64,000 nt of DNA, from NCBI GenBank assembly GCA_039000515.1, contig JBCFYV010001001.1, forward strand, positions 13,663,620 through 13,727,619. Reading direction: 5' to 3'. Position numbers and translations under genes: made by a program. Under the pieces are notes generated by a model. That model was not told where the DNA came from. It did no database searches and saw nothing but the letters and a program-made list of their open reading frames with translations. Shown piece after piece: positions 1 through 11,000 of this stretch (positions are counted from its first letter, which is position 1; the number at the start of each line of letters is the position of its first letter). This DNA comes from Timema cristinae. Lineage: Eukaryota; Arthropoda; Insecta; Phasmatodea; Timematidae.

Positions 1-2800
1 TTAACAAACCACATATATAATATTTGTAGACCCCTTCGACCCCCACTCTTATAAAGTAAAAAAAAAAAGTTTTTTTTAAGTAGTTAAATGTGCATGCTAT
101 TTTCATCACTAGAAACATATCTATAATAATCTCTAGATTTTACGTAGACTACAGTGTGATAATATATTTTGTGGGAAAAAGAAATCCTTATGAATGAATC
201 CATAGCACTCTATAAAGTAGTTAAAATCGGTCTAAAAAAGAAGAAATTTAAACTTTTGGCTTATTAGAAAACCAACTTTCTTTTCCCCCTCATCTCTCTT
301 CATAGGTGAGTAAACAAACATAATTTAGTAATTATATGTTCAGATTGATTAAATTGAACACCATTATTTGAGTTTGATAGCCTGTAGGCCTACATTTCTT
401 TACAAAGACTAATTATTACTATGCCCCCAAATCTAATTTAGATGTAAATAACTAAACAATTATTTAGTCCTATGTAATATATTCATAGAAAGAGTTATTG
501 AATAACAAAATTTGGAACGGAACATATTCATTTTTTTTTTACTTTAATGAACCACTTTTTCACCCTTTTTAATTAATTGTATTAATAATAATAATAATTT
601 ATAATATCAATTAATAAGCACGTTAAATAAGACTGAGGTAGATGAATAACAACCACCATTTAGTGTTCTACTACATGTGTCTTTACAATGGATACAATAA
701 TTAATAGAGAATGAAAAGTTCATCAATATATTTCTACCAACATATAGTTTGCAGTTTTTTTTAAAAAACGAGTAAGACTACGATTTAATTTTCATAAGAA
801 ATGACTTTTATGAAATAAAACTTATTTATTTCGCTCAAAATTGATAACATTTTACTGTTTTATCAGGTACTAGCCCCCTTCCCCGTGAAAAAAATATTGT
901 AAAGAATCCTGTAAAACAAAGCTTCAAATCATCCATCATGTCAATATAAAAAAACTTATTTTTACTTTTTTTTAAAATACAGTCCTACCATCACTGTATA
1001 GCCCCCTCCCTCTTTTTATCCTCCCTCCTATTTTCATCTCATTCCTCTTTCCTCACCCCTACCCCTCTCCCCCCCTTCATCAACCCCTATTCCCTTCAAC
1101 TTTTTTTTCCAACGACTATATAATATACTATCGATATTTGTATGAGGAATAAATTAAATTTTCAAAATAAAATATATCCTATGTTACTCGCTGATAATGT
1201 AGCTTTTTATTGGTGAAAGAATTTTTAAAATCAGTCCAGTAGTTTTTGAGTTTATCCATTACAAAAAAAAACAAAAAACATAAAATCAAATCTTTTCTCT
1301 TTATAATATTAGTATAGACTAGTATATATTGATAATATACTGTACATAAAAAGTGATAGCTGAAGATCACGCAAGTACATATCTCTACGTATGAATAAGA
1401 TAAAGTATATTCAGTATCTTCCAGCTATAGTAAAATACCTTTCCTATTGAAATTGGACTGCATCCACGTTTATTAATTTCTTTTCCATTTATTTTCACAG
1501 TCTGTTCGGGTGTATACGCTTTAATATCAGTTACACTGGTGTGGTAAGAATGAGAGATAAGTCGAATTTATATTGACTGTCCCCCAAATTTTGGTGGAGG
1601 GATTATGGGAAATAATTTATAAAAATATATCCTTTTTATATCCGACTGGGATTAAAACCCATAGTAAAGATATACCATATCGTAGCAATATAAGATAAGC
1701 TTGCTACATTTAAATTGTAAACGAGAGGTACTTAAGTTTTTTTTTACATAAATAGTTTTTCGCGCAAATGGTAGGGAAGGGACGGGGTAAGGTGTGTGTA
1801 CATTTCTTCTAAATTTCCCCTTCCTTAAGAACGTTTATCGGAGGTTACGATATATGTTTATCTAGTGCGAAGCGAAGTCGAAGGCCTATATTAATAATTA
1901 ATGCACACAGGCTTACTGATAAACTTTGTAAATTATCATTAAAGTTTTAATATTTAATATATCATGGAGTTGATAAAATTAGTTTGTAAATTTTACACAT
2001 GCATGTCTTTTTTATCTGCATTTCTATGATAATAATTATAAATTAAATTCTGTTTTTGTTTCCTACTTTCAGTATCAGCCATTTTGAATAATAAAGGAAA
2101 CGCGAAGAAGCTATGAAATCTTCTGTGACAAAATGCACTTGTAAATTTGTCACAAATAATTCCAAAGAGATAGAATACTAAGAACTAAACATTAGACGCG
2201 AGCTGGGATGATAGCACAAATAAATAAAGCGATTTCTCTACTTCATACCAGTAATCTTGGTGTTATTTCTTTATATGTATTTTTATTTTTTATAACATTA
2301 TGTTGGCGATAGTGAATATAATATATTAACATTTACTTACCCACTTTTGATCCATGCTTGAGTTATGGTAGTTAATTACTAGTCGGTGTTAAAATTTTGT
2401 TTAGTAACGGTTTTAAAATGATCAAATATTGAAATATGTAATATTTAGTAAGATAAAATTAAATCGTGTGATAATTTATCGAAGTTTTTTTGAATCCTTC
2501 TTTCGAAATTTTTCTAATATGCAAAGGTTATTGTACATGTCGAAGTCAAAGCCGAAAGAGATTTGGACCTTCCGACTCAGACTTTTCGAAGCTTAGCACA
2601 CCCTTATTAATTGGATTGAAGGGAGGTTTTCTTGCGTTATGTTTCCACGCCTACCCCTGCTGGAACATCACAACCTAAACGTGTCATCTATATCCTAATT
2701 AAAATAATTTATTATTTTGAATAAAATAAAGGAAATTTACCATCCGTAATAAGAGTTTAGTGTAGTATTAACAACAAATCAACTACATTAGAATGCAAAT
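1..2800. other. AT-rich intergenic or intronic DNA, no gene seen
   Basis: No coding frame with recognisable domains, no tRNA-like head and no terminal repeats were found here. The only distinctive item is a long pyrimidine-rich run at 1002-1110. Short open frames at 1179-1370 (minus) and 2490-2678 (plus) have no family resemblance and AT-driven composition, so they are not called. Confidence 0.6.
1002..1110 (+). repeat. polypyrimidine tract
   Basis: About 109 bases are almost entirely C and T with few purine interruptions, much richer in C than the surroundings. Such tracts can adopt triplex structure or derive from decayed simple repeats. No function is shown. Confidence 0.6.
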
Positions 2801-2805
2801 AAGGC

Positions 2806-3050
2806 TGTCTACCCTCTTCACTACCGAATGGTCTAAGGCGTCACTCTCGTGCTAGGCTGGACTTCTGAAGACGAGGAGATCGGGGTTTGATTCCCTATCA
2901 GGTCTAGTGAAGTCGTATTTTCCTAAATGGTTTCCCACCCTCCTTCTTACAATTTCTCTTAGAACACCTCTAAAATGCTTCTTTACTAAACCTAACCCAT
3001 TAGAGTAATTATCATTATGTATGCCTACGTATAGCCTAAACAGGTGATAA
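2806..3050 (+). mobile_element. SINE-B copy (old)
   Basis: The head carries 'tggtctaagg' and a B-box-like 'gggtttgattccc'. The body follows the order seen in better copies: 'cctaaatggtttcccaccctcc', 'cattagagtaatta', 'gtatagcctaaacaggtgat'. It has lost the terminal 'agacgcggtgct' and is strongly diverged. Confidence 0.65.
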
Positions 3051-3414
3051 AAAATTGTCTAGGTAATTAAATTATAGCAATTTTACAAAGAAAATAATGA
3101 ATCTATGGAATTTATTATTTTATTGACAACGGAGGTAATAGACCTATATTAAAACTTAATTTAACTAACAATACTATATTGTAATAGTGTGCGCTTTCGA
3201 TTTTTTTAGATAAACTAAATTTATTGTTTGTAAATAATAAAAATGTGAAAAACAATCCAACAGGTACCTTTAAAAATATTAGTTTATTGTTCTAAAATAA
3301 TACCTACAATAACGGTAAGAAATGTATTAACTAAATAATAATAAATAATCACAGTGACACGTTATAATCGCCTGCTATTTTCTTACACAATCTAGAATTA
3401 TTTCAATAATCTGT

Positions 3415-3640
3415 TATTCCACCACTTTAACTCAGTCAGTAGCCAGTTCAGTGTTCGATTCCCAGCAATCCTATAAATTTTTCATTAGGGAAGTGTGGGT
3501 TTCCTCTTTCACACTGATGAGCTAACGGCCGGGGGTGTGATGTCGTGTCTGTTCTAGATTTAAGTAAGTTTATAAGTTGATATAATCTGATATAATCAGT
3601 TGGTTGAGAAAGCGCACGTTAAATACCTCAAGTTAAAAAA
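3415..3640 (+). mobile_element. SINE-F copy (tRNA-like head)
   Basis: A B-box-like 'gttcgattccc' is followed by 'gggtttcctctttcacactg' and 'gagctaacggccg'. The middle block recurs at about 35655-35790, which defines a small family. No target-site duplication was found. Confidence 0.45.
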
Positions 3641-3931
3641 AGGACATAAGAAAAAAATATATTAATCTCTTTAAATGAAAAAACATAAAAATAAAACCAT
3701 AAGAGGTATAAAACGTGATACAGTTTACATTCGGGAATGAAAAAAAAGATGAATGTTTTGAAGCAAAAAAATATCAGTTTTGTTTACGATGACAAGCAAA
3801 CAGCCAAGTGTTGACTCGGGCTACTAACTAATCTATCATCAGGGGAAGCTGTTTCGAAGATGTAAGCAGGCAGCATGCTATCGTAATTTCCCATTTAATA
3901 TCGAGCAGAGAAGTGTAGATTGGCCCACTCA

Positions 3932-4008
3932 ATGAATGTAAGTGGCAGTTGGGACACGGCCCCTTTTGGTACACCGACCAGCACAAGTGTAAGGGCGGAG
4001 TGGACAAG
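3932..4008 (+). CDS. possible initial coding exon, unrecognised gene
   Basis: An ATG at 3932 opens 25 codons beginning MNVSGSWDTAPFG and ends at a consensus donor AAG|GTAAAC, phase 2. The exon is less AT-rich than its flanks and has an N-glycosylation-type NVS near the start, as many receptors do. No downstream exon could be joined and no family is recognised. Chance is a real alternative. Confidence 0.25.
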
Positions 4009-4310
4009 GTAAACTCACTTTGTCAACATAAAAAAAAAAAAACTAACATCCATTACTACACCCAGATACAATTTGCATCTTCAATAAAGAAAAAATTATC
4101 TACTTATTTACGATTTAAGTTATTTATGTTTACGTCCTGGGGCTAGACTTTTACTTCCACAAATTAAACGCTTAGTATTAAAATATACGAAAGTGAAAAC
4201 CCCATCAAAAAATGTTATGGATATATCTTAAAAAAAAAAGTAACAAATTTAAATAAAGTTAGACACATTATTAAAATAGTTATAATGTCTCAAATATTAA
4301 CTATGTTACC

Positions 4311-4606
4311 ACAGATTCTGTGATTTAGTGGTTAGAGTTCCTAAATACAGATCCAGAGGTCCCAAATTCAATCCCCAATGTTTACACATTTTTTATGTAA
4401 ATCATTGGGTCTGTAATGGGGTCAACTCGCTTCGTGAAGACCAATGAGGAGCTACTTGAATAAAAAATGTAGCATCTACAGTCTAGAAAACTGAAATTAA
4501 AGTCTGTAGATGTCGTTATGCTGACCACCGTGAATGTTGGCACTCTTTGCCAACATGCAGCAGCCATTTGGTCGTTATATATCGCTTAATGGATGCCGCC
4601 TTGGAG
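4311..4606 (+). mobile_element. SINE-C copy 1
   Basis: The tRNA-like head has A-box-like 'tttagtggttagag' and B-box-like 'aattcaatcc'. The body includes 'gtgaagaccaatgaggagct', 'acttga' and 'tctagaaaactgaaattaa', and ends near 'gatgccgccttgg'. The same blocks in the same order recur at 26757-27062, which defines the family. A minus-strand open frame across it is a by-product. Confidence 0.65.
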
Positions 4607-4674
4607 TTTCTTAAACAGTTTTTAATAAAATAAAATCAAACCGCATCAATGTGCACGCGGAATAAACTTCAATC

Positions 4675-4875
4675 TCATAGAGTTTGGTTTGCTGATGACG
4701 AGGAGCTCGGAGCTGCATCCTGACCCGATGTACTGAAGGTGGATTTTCCCAAAAATGGTTTCCCCCTTCCAAGAAAATACTGGAGTATATTATTTCTTCT
4801 AAACTCTACTGTCATCATCCCTTCCCTATTAGTGTAGTTAAATGTGTATATCACGGATGGGTAGTAAAAGAAGAC
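4675..4875 (+). mobile_element. SINE-B fragment (old, head mostly lost)
   Basis: It retains 'tgctgatgacgaggagct', 'gatgtactgaaggtgg', 'ccaaaaatggtttcccccttcc', 'cctattagtgtagtta' and a decayed 'cggatgggtagtaaaa'. These match the SINE-B order. Confidence 0.6.
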
Positions 4876-4911
4876 TAAAGAAGGAACAACTCTATTTATA
4901 TTACGTAGTCA

Positions 4912-5120
4912 CCAGAATCGGTGGTCACATGATTTAACGCGCCATTCTCTAGCTTGGACAGATTGCCGATGAAGGGGAGATAGGGTTAAAATTATCGTAG
5001 CGTGTACAAGGTCTTGGGTTTTCTCTCTCTAAGCAAATGCAAAAATATTTCCTCTTAAGCAAACCAACATTTATACTGACCTTATGTACTCGTATAGCTC
5101 TAATGGGTAATAAGACTAAG
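4912..5120 (+). mobile_element. SINE-B copy (old)
   Basis: It reads 'gaatcggtggtcacatgatt', then 'gattgccgatgaaggggaga', then 'tatgtactcgtatagctcta', then 'atgggtaataagacta'. Head and tail of SINE-B are present but diverged. It lies 40 bp after another SINE-B fragment in the same orientation. Confidence 0.65.
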
Positions 5121-5913
5121 TGAAATTTTTTTTATATATATATTATTTGTATAGAATAGTCGTTTGACATTGGACGACGCATTTAAAAACACCCTATTTC
5201 ACCCTAGATCCTCGTTGGCGTGGCTACATAATAAATTCTAATATTTATATGAACAACCTTACATGTCAGCTAGAAAAGTTATGCTCCTTCCACTTATTAA
5301 TATTTCATACGTCAGGTTTTGTGAACTGCAGCTGTCACTTTTGAAAGGCATTAAAATATATATTAAAAACACTAATAATATAGTAAATTGGTATCATTAT
5401 TAACACTAAAAAATATATGTTTGTATATATATATATTTCTTCTAACCGAAAACTTATACTTCTATAACATCAAATATTGTTTCTACTCATGAACTTAATA
5501 CAAAGTTGATAGCTCACATGTCATAAGCTATCAGCGACCATCGAAAATGCCAGAACAACATATATACGTCCAATAGCCCCTCCTCCGCTAAACGATAAGC
5601 TATTTGTACAGCCGTCAACAAAATACACGGCAGAAAACAAGCAATGAGACAGCCTAGTTTACCGAAGACACGAAATCGAGACAAGTAGCTCTCTACCACT
5701 CCGCTATTTGCCCAAATGCTGAGCACGATCTAATTTCAATAACTAATGGATTCAGATTTATTATCTTCCTCGAGGAAGTTACACGCTTTAAACGATTTAA
5801 TGAATTCAAAGTGTTTTTTTTAATAAACGACGGCCTACGTCAATAGACATTTGTTTTTATCTTATACTTACCTGTGAGGCTAAGGTGTGGATGTAGGAGA
5901 CGCGAGAAAAGGC
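5121..5913. other. no gene identified
   Basis: This is AT-rich sequence with a small (ta)n tract near 5427-5440. A 70-codon minus-strand open frame at 5514-5726 is hydrophobic but has no recognisable motif, splice context or repeat pattern. Confidence 0.5.
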
Positions 5914-6204
5914 CAGTGTTTTTGAAGTTTTTATAGCAAAACAATATTTTGGCCAACATAAATAGAATATTGTTTCAGTACAAACATAGAGTTTAATTTT
6001 CTTTACAATAGTTGTTGAATATCTGTCATGAACATAGCGGCATTAGATGAGAAACTTTTTAAATTAAGGTAAACATTTGTCATTGAATTCCAGCACACCC
6101 TTGACAGATATTCAACAATTATTTAATTTTTATGTTTGTACTAAAACAATATTTGATTTAATTTAAACAAGACAATGTTTTGATATAAAAACTGCGAAAA
6201 CACT
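5914..6204. mobile_element. long-arm fold-back MITE, copy 1
   Basis: The left end 'cagtgtttttgaagttttta' and the right end 'ataaaaactgcgaaaacact' are inverted relatives. The arms stay complementary for about 100 bp, including 'gtacaaacata' and an exact 'ttgttgaatatctgtca' pair, around a short centre. No coding content. Related copies are at 8048, 8439 and 39269. The superfamily is not assigned. Confidence 0.7.
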
Positions 6205-6516
6205 TACCTATTATCGCTTTCTATACACTCCCATTTTAAGTCAGGTGATCACAGATATGAGGACCCGTCTCACTCCACGATAACACTTAACCAATCCTAT
6301 AACATTCTCACTACACCGTGCGAAAGCTTATCAGACTTTCAAGCTTTAATTTATATGATTCTCCGCAAGATGAGCTAGCGTTGATATCGCTGCATAGCGT
6401 GGATATTAATATGTGACGTGTAATAACAACCGTTTATGAATGTTTTAGACAAATACTATTAGAAATTCATAGCGTAGTTAAGGTAAATAACTATTATATT
6501 AATATTTTATTTGTTT

Positions 6517-6761
6517 AGCACCGCGTCTTATTATCTGTTCAGGTTGTAAGAATTATGTCACTACTAGGCTAATGAGTTAGGGATGATGAAATTTGAATTT
6601 AAAGAAAGTATACCCGTATTTGCGTGGAGGAAGAGTGTAAAACCATTTAGGAAGGACCACCCACAGCACAACCGAACTGGATTCCAACCTCAATCACCCT
6701 GTCATCGGCAGTCCAGTCTATTGCGAGAGTAACTCCTTAGACCGTGAGGGCACAGAAGCAG
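6517..6761 (-). mobile_element. SINE-B copy
   Basis: The reverse-strand tail 'agcaccgcgtcttattatct' starts the element, followed by 'gtatttgcgtggaggaagag', 'aaaaccatttaggaagga', 'ctgtcatcggcagtccagtc' and the head complement 'gagagtaactccttagac'. It is nearly full length. Confidence 0.8.
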
Positions 6762-7189
6762 GTGATTATAAACTTCATCTAAAATAATTGAAATTAATAA
6801 ATTATATAAAATAAGTGTGAATTAGATATACAAAAAACTCACTTGTTATTGAACTGAGCGATTAATTTTCTTTTTGTCCTAATTGATTCTAAAGAGTTTT
6901 CTCATTCATTAAAACATTTTACAATAAATAAGATATTATAATAATTATTTTTTTCCCAGTGAACTACACTTTTTGGCTTCAATGTGCTATCACTGCAACT
7001 GGAAAGATACATAACATATCCTAGACCTTCCACCTAATAATGGTATATAAGACAAGTTCGAACCAATCACCGAATCATAATGCATATCTCGGTATTATAG
7101 TCTAAAAAAACCCAGCTGGATCGAGACTATTGAAATGTTTACACAATATTAAAAATATACAACAAAATTAATAAATTATACTACTGTAA

Positions 7190-7525
7190 AGTCACATGGC
7201 TGACTCACTCACTGACCTTAATGTTTACCCACTTCCAGATAAGCTAGAAACTTGAAATTTGGCAAACTTATAGATTCTAGCCTGTAACCGAAAGGAAAAT
7301 TCTATAAGGTAAAAAAAAAATTATTTAACTCCCGAAAAAAAATCAAAACGGCGGAATAACTTTAAGGTCGGTGCTGACCTTTCTTTGGAGGTATCTTGTG
7401 ACTAAACGGTAAGACCTATTAAAAAACGGCTCTGGAACTACATTAGTTTACATCCACTTGCAAAGAATACTCACTGGGGAGTTTGGGAGCGCAGCCCCCA
7501 ACGAGCGAAACGAGTGTTATTATAA
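7190..7525 (+). mobile_element. Helitron-like non-autonomous fragment
   Basis: It has 'tgactcactcactgacc', 'agctagaaacttgaaatttg' and a GC-rich 'gggagcgcagcccccaacga' near the end. This resembles 5' and 3' regions of arthropod Helitron-like repeats. The terminal CTAG and hairpin are not clear here, so the boundaries are approximate. Confidence 0.35.
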
Positions 7526-7834
7526 AATGAAAAGATCTACTGGACTGGTACCAATCTTGTGGTTGTCAAATGGAGTGTGCAAAAAACTGAACTTTGACAT
7601 AATTTCTCTTTCGAGCCCAATCTTGTATCTAATTTCCCGATTATTTGACGGTGAGATGGGCTCTTAGATGTGGAATGTACTTCGAGATGAACTAAGAACA
7701 ATGGCACAAGAGAGTAGAATAGGGATTGTAATTAATAACCATTTGTGGGTAATAATATTGGCGTGTTTGGACTACATCAAACCGTAGCTCTGTTTTGCGG
7801 AAATATTAGCTAGTACTTATCTATTGTTTCCCAG

Positions 7835-7954
7835 GGAACACCCAAAATCATCGCTGAGGGAAACGACGATCTTATCGAGAAAAGCCCTCTCTCAGGCAAT
7901 TGTTGCCAAATCTCCTCGCTGGCAGTTATGGCTGAAGGTGGTGTGCTGGGATAA
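7835..7954 (+). CDS. possible terminal exon, unrecognised gene
   Basis: A pyrimidine-rich acceptor (cttatctattgtttcccag) is followed by 39 codons starting GTPKIIAEGNDD and a TAA stop. The stretch is less AT-rich than its flanks. A second frame over the same bases is also open (7824-8030), so the true frame is uncertain. No upstream exon or polyadenylation signal was linked. Confidence 0.2.
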   Translation, partial: GTPKIIAEGNDDLIEKSPLSGNCCQISSLAVMAEGGVLG

Positions 7955-8047
7955 AAAGGAGCTTCTGGAAACATCGACAAACCAGCATTACAAAATCTGT
8001 CTTATATGCTTACTTAAATTGGGGTGCTAAAGATCATGAGTTAAGGA

Positions 8048-8372
8048 CAGTATTTTTTTAATGTTTTTATAGCATAAACATTTTTTGGCCAAAATAAATC
8101 AAATATTTATTCTATAGAATCATAAAGTTTAATTTTCTGCACATTCTAATCTCAACAATACTTAAACATCTTTCAAGGGTGTTCTGGAATTTAATGACAG
8201 TTTTTTTATCTTTATTTAAAAAGTTTGTCACCAAATGCCGCTATGCTCATGATAGATATTAAAAAAAATTGAGATTAGAATGTGCCGAAAATTAAACTCT
8301 ATGTTTCTATATAAGACATATTTTATTTATTTTGGTAAAAAAAAGTTTATGCTATAAAAACTGCAAAATTGT
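8048..8372. mobile_element. long-arm fold-back MITE, copy 2
   Basis: It starts 'cagtatttttttaatgtttt' and ends in the inverted 'gctataaaaactgcaaaa'. The arms pair over about 130 bp, for example 'cacattctaatctcaa' with 'ttgagattagaatgtg'. The inner part 'aatgccgctatgctcatgat' is the inverted relative of 'atgaacatagcggcatta' in copy 1. Confidence 0.75.
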
Positions 8373-8438
8373 TGCACTAAACTCGCGCTCACTAGCAACA
8401 CCACCTGAAGTTGGAGTGGAAGGAAACGAAAGAAAATG

Positions 8439-8580
8439 CAGTGGTTTTGCAGTTTTTATTAAAAAAAATTGCTGAACAAAAATAAATGTAATAATGCTCC
8501 AGTAGAAACATGGAGTTTAATTTTCTTCACATGTTGATATCAATAGTTGAATATCTGTCTTGAGCTCAGCGGCATTAGAT
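8439..8580. mobile_element. fold-back MITE, copy 3 (left arm only)
   Basis: The left end and arm, 'gcagtttttat' through 'gttgaatatctgtcttgagc' and 'agcggcattaga', match copy 1. The element stops exactly where SINE-A begins and the right arm is not found beyond the SINE, so it was broken by the insertion or by a rearrangement. Confidence 0.65.
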
Positions 8581-8892
8581 TATTATTATTAATGTTATTA
8601 ATATTATTATTATCACCGCGTCTTGCTACCCATTAGGGTTATACGCACTTATGCTAATGTGTAATGGTAGGGTGATGGTGAGGTTGAAATGGAGGACCTA
8701 CAGTTTAACGTGGGATACGAACCACAGTGGAGGCCTGGCATTCCACACATTCACAAGTTGTGATTAATACACGTCTTGTCAGAGGTGAAGGAAGAGTTTG
8801 GTAATCAGGTATATTTGTGCCGGGACCGAGGATTGAACCCCGGACCCCAGCACAGAAGTCCGACCTCTAACCCCTAGACCACCAGGTCACCC
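8580..8892 (-). mobile_element. SINE-A copy, full length
   Basis: On the minus strand it runs from a tRNA-like head (A box 'tggtctaggggtt', B box 'gggttcaatcctcggtc') to the tail 'caccgcgtcttgc' and a long (att)n tract at 8581-8613. The 5' flank beyond the head is shared with the copy at 36845 (see 8893-9045). No target-site duplication was seen. Confidence 0.85.
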
Positions 8893-9045
8893 AATATTCT
8901 TAAAGTTGTAACGAGGTTCGAATTTGTTTGTTAATTGTCAAATATTTATTGTTAATTGTATTAGCTGATAAAAAATAATATAGTGTTCTTATACAGGTAT
9001 ATATATTCACCTGAATAAGATCAATATATTATTACATATACATTA
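8893..9045 (-). repeat. SINE-A 5'-flanking repeat with palindrome, copy 1
   Basis: This is the inverted relative of 36695-36844: 'attgggt' adjoining the SINE head, 'aacgaggttcgaatttgttt', 'ttgttaattgtattagctga', and the hairpin at 8986-9020 whose arms read 'ttcttatacaggta' and its near complement. The SINE and this flank are shared as one block by two loci 28 kb apart. Confidence 0.7.
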
Positions 9046-9971
9046 CATAAATGCTATGATCCAACTCTTCTATTTTAACCATTTTATAATTAAATAAGTA
9101 TGACTTTCAACATTAATATAGTTTATATTATTTAGTTCAAATTTTGGCTTAATAAATTATAAAATTCAGAGTTTTGTGAATTATTGTGTCGAAATGCTAT
9201 ATCTAATCTATATTCAAAACAAATAAAAATGTTTTAATGAATTGCTTATTTTAAAATAAATTATTGTGTTATCACGTTTGAAATTTCAAATAGCGTTAAA
9301 ACATTTTCTCATATTGTGTTAACTCATTTTTCAATCTAATAGTAATCATTCAACATTGATTTGACAAGTGATGTTATACTTTAATGAGAGACTTGAAAAT
9401 CCTGTCATTGATGAGTTAAGATAAAATATATTTTAAAGTCAGATCACGCGTTGCATAAAAAAAAGTTTGAGAACCTTTTAGATTGGTGAATGTAAAGAAA
9501 CCTTCAACATTTGATAATATTAATTAATAACTACATTTATTTATTTTTCTAAACCAACTATACATTACACATATGTAATGGTATAAATGTATACAGTTTA
9601 GTTGTTAAAAACAAATCTGTACTTATATTTAAAAAAAGAGAAAAGAAAATATCAATTATGTACTGTACAATGGAATATAATATTTTTTATTTGTTATTTA
9701 AATCATAGTTAATAATTTAGAAATATATATAGTTTGTTCCGGAGTGTACAAACGTCAATAATATATTCTTTGTTTGAAATGACATTTTAAAATATATTTG
9801 CTAAATTGGTTGTTTAAGCGTGTAACTGTTGAAAACATGTTTCAAATGGGTACGTTTACAAACAAAACAAGTAATAAAAATAGGAAATTTAACTAAACTA
9901 CTTAGATGGGTGTAATAGGTATTAGATAATATCTTCAATATATTTTATGTTTTGAATTAAATTAGTGTTTA
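9046..9971. other. AT-rich stretch, nothing identified
   Basis: Very AT-rich, many stops in all frames, no tRNA-like boxes, inverted ends or splice-flanked open frames noted. Confidence 0.55.
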
Positions 9972-10252
9972 ATTATATTATTATTATTATTAGCACCATG
10001 TCTTAATACCCGTTCGGGTTATACGCACTTACACTAATGTGTAATGGTAGGTGATTGTGAGATGAAATGGAGTACCTACAGTTTAACGTGGGATCCGAAC
10101 CACGGTGGAGGCCTGGCATTCCCCACATTCACAAGATGTCTTGTCAGAGGTGAAGGAAGGGTTTGGTAATCAGATAAACCTGTGCTGGGACCGAGGATTG
10201 AACCCCGGACCCCAGCACAGAAGTCTGACATCTTACCACTAGACCACCAGGT
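9972..10252 (-). mobile_element. SINE-A copy, full length
   Basis: The tail (att)n and 'caccatgtcttaatacccgt' are followed by the SINE-A body ('gaaatggagtacctacagt', 'accacggtggaggcctggca') and the head complement with B box 'aggattgaacccc' and A box 'agaccaccag'. Its head abuts a 29 bp tandem palindrome. Confidence 0.85.
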
Positions 10253-10308
10253 AAACGACGTTTACTTATAATAATATAAGTAAACGACGTTTACTTATAA
10301 TAATATAC
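10251..10308. repeat. two-copy 29 bp tandem repeat containing a palindrome
   Basis: Units start at 10251 and 10280 and differ only at the last base. Each contains 'gtaaacgacgtttac', a palindrome around one central base, so each unit can form a hairpin. It lies exactly at the SINE-A head boundary. Confidence 0.8.
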
Positions 10309-10334
10309 ATCATAGAAATTATGTATGGATTAAA

Positions 10335-10784
10335 TATAAAGACCAAAACCTTGACTTGCTTATTTACTCACTCACTGCTGTATTACCTTCGTAGGCATCC
10401 AGTATTACGGTGGTTTTTTGGTGAAATTTAACCCTTAAAAGGGTGAAAAGGGGGTAAATTTTTTTTAATACATAATAGTATCTTCCAAACCGTTTATCTG
10501 CAAAAATTAAACTTGACAAGGAGTTCATTTTTAAGTAATAGGTCAGAGTTTTTTTTTTCTTTCGAAATTCACTCCCTAAGAAGGTTCAGAATCTTCCAAG
10601 TCATTGGAGCTGGAAAAACAAAGCTTGCTTATGATGTGCTTTTTAGGTAAAGGTCCCGAGTACTTTAAGTAATCTTTGATACTCACTCACCAATGAGGTG
10701 AAGTGGGAAGTGGTAGTTTTTAAATAGTCTAAAAATGTCAAAAGATACTAAATCCATGCAAAGCACGGACTATTTATTTGCTAG
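10335..10784 (+). mobile_element. non-autonomous Helitron-like element
   Basis: The 3' end shows a stem 'ccatgc' / 'gcacgg' with loop aaa (10753-10767), then about 10 AT-rich bases, then CTAG (10781-10784) followed by T. This is the Helitron terminal pattern. The 5' part has 'ttactcactcactgctg' and 'gggtgaaaagggggtaaa', typical of Helitron-like repeats. The start is uncertain and there is no Rep/helicase coding. Confidence 0.5.
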
Positions 10785-10814
10785 TTAGTGTATAAAATAA
10801 CAATTAATTATGCT

Positions 10815-11000
10815 ATTTCTTGCCTCACTTCTTAATTTTCATCTGGGTTATCCACTCAATCGCTCTAATGAAGTAAGGATGAGGAAGGTAGGATTATGGA
10901 TGAAACGTAGTATTGAAAAAAAAATTACTTCTTGTTTGGATTCAAACTGTGACCTCAATCAGAAAAACATAACATAACAAATTGACGTCTTTGTCTACTT
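10815..11000 (-). mobile_element. SINE-B fragment (very old)
   Basis: Remnants 'ttcatctgggttatccact', 'aatgaagtaaggatgaggaa', 'ttgtttggattcaaactgtg' follow the reverse SINE-B order. The termini are decayed. Confidence 0.4.

Noticed and set aside
5514..5726. 70-codon hydrophobic minus-strand frame
   Set aside because: No motif, no splice partner and AT-rich surroundings. Probably chance.
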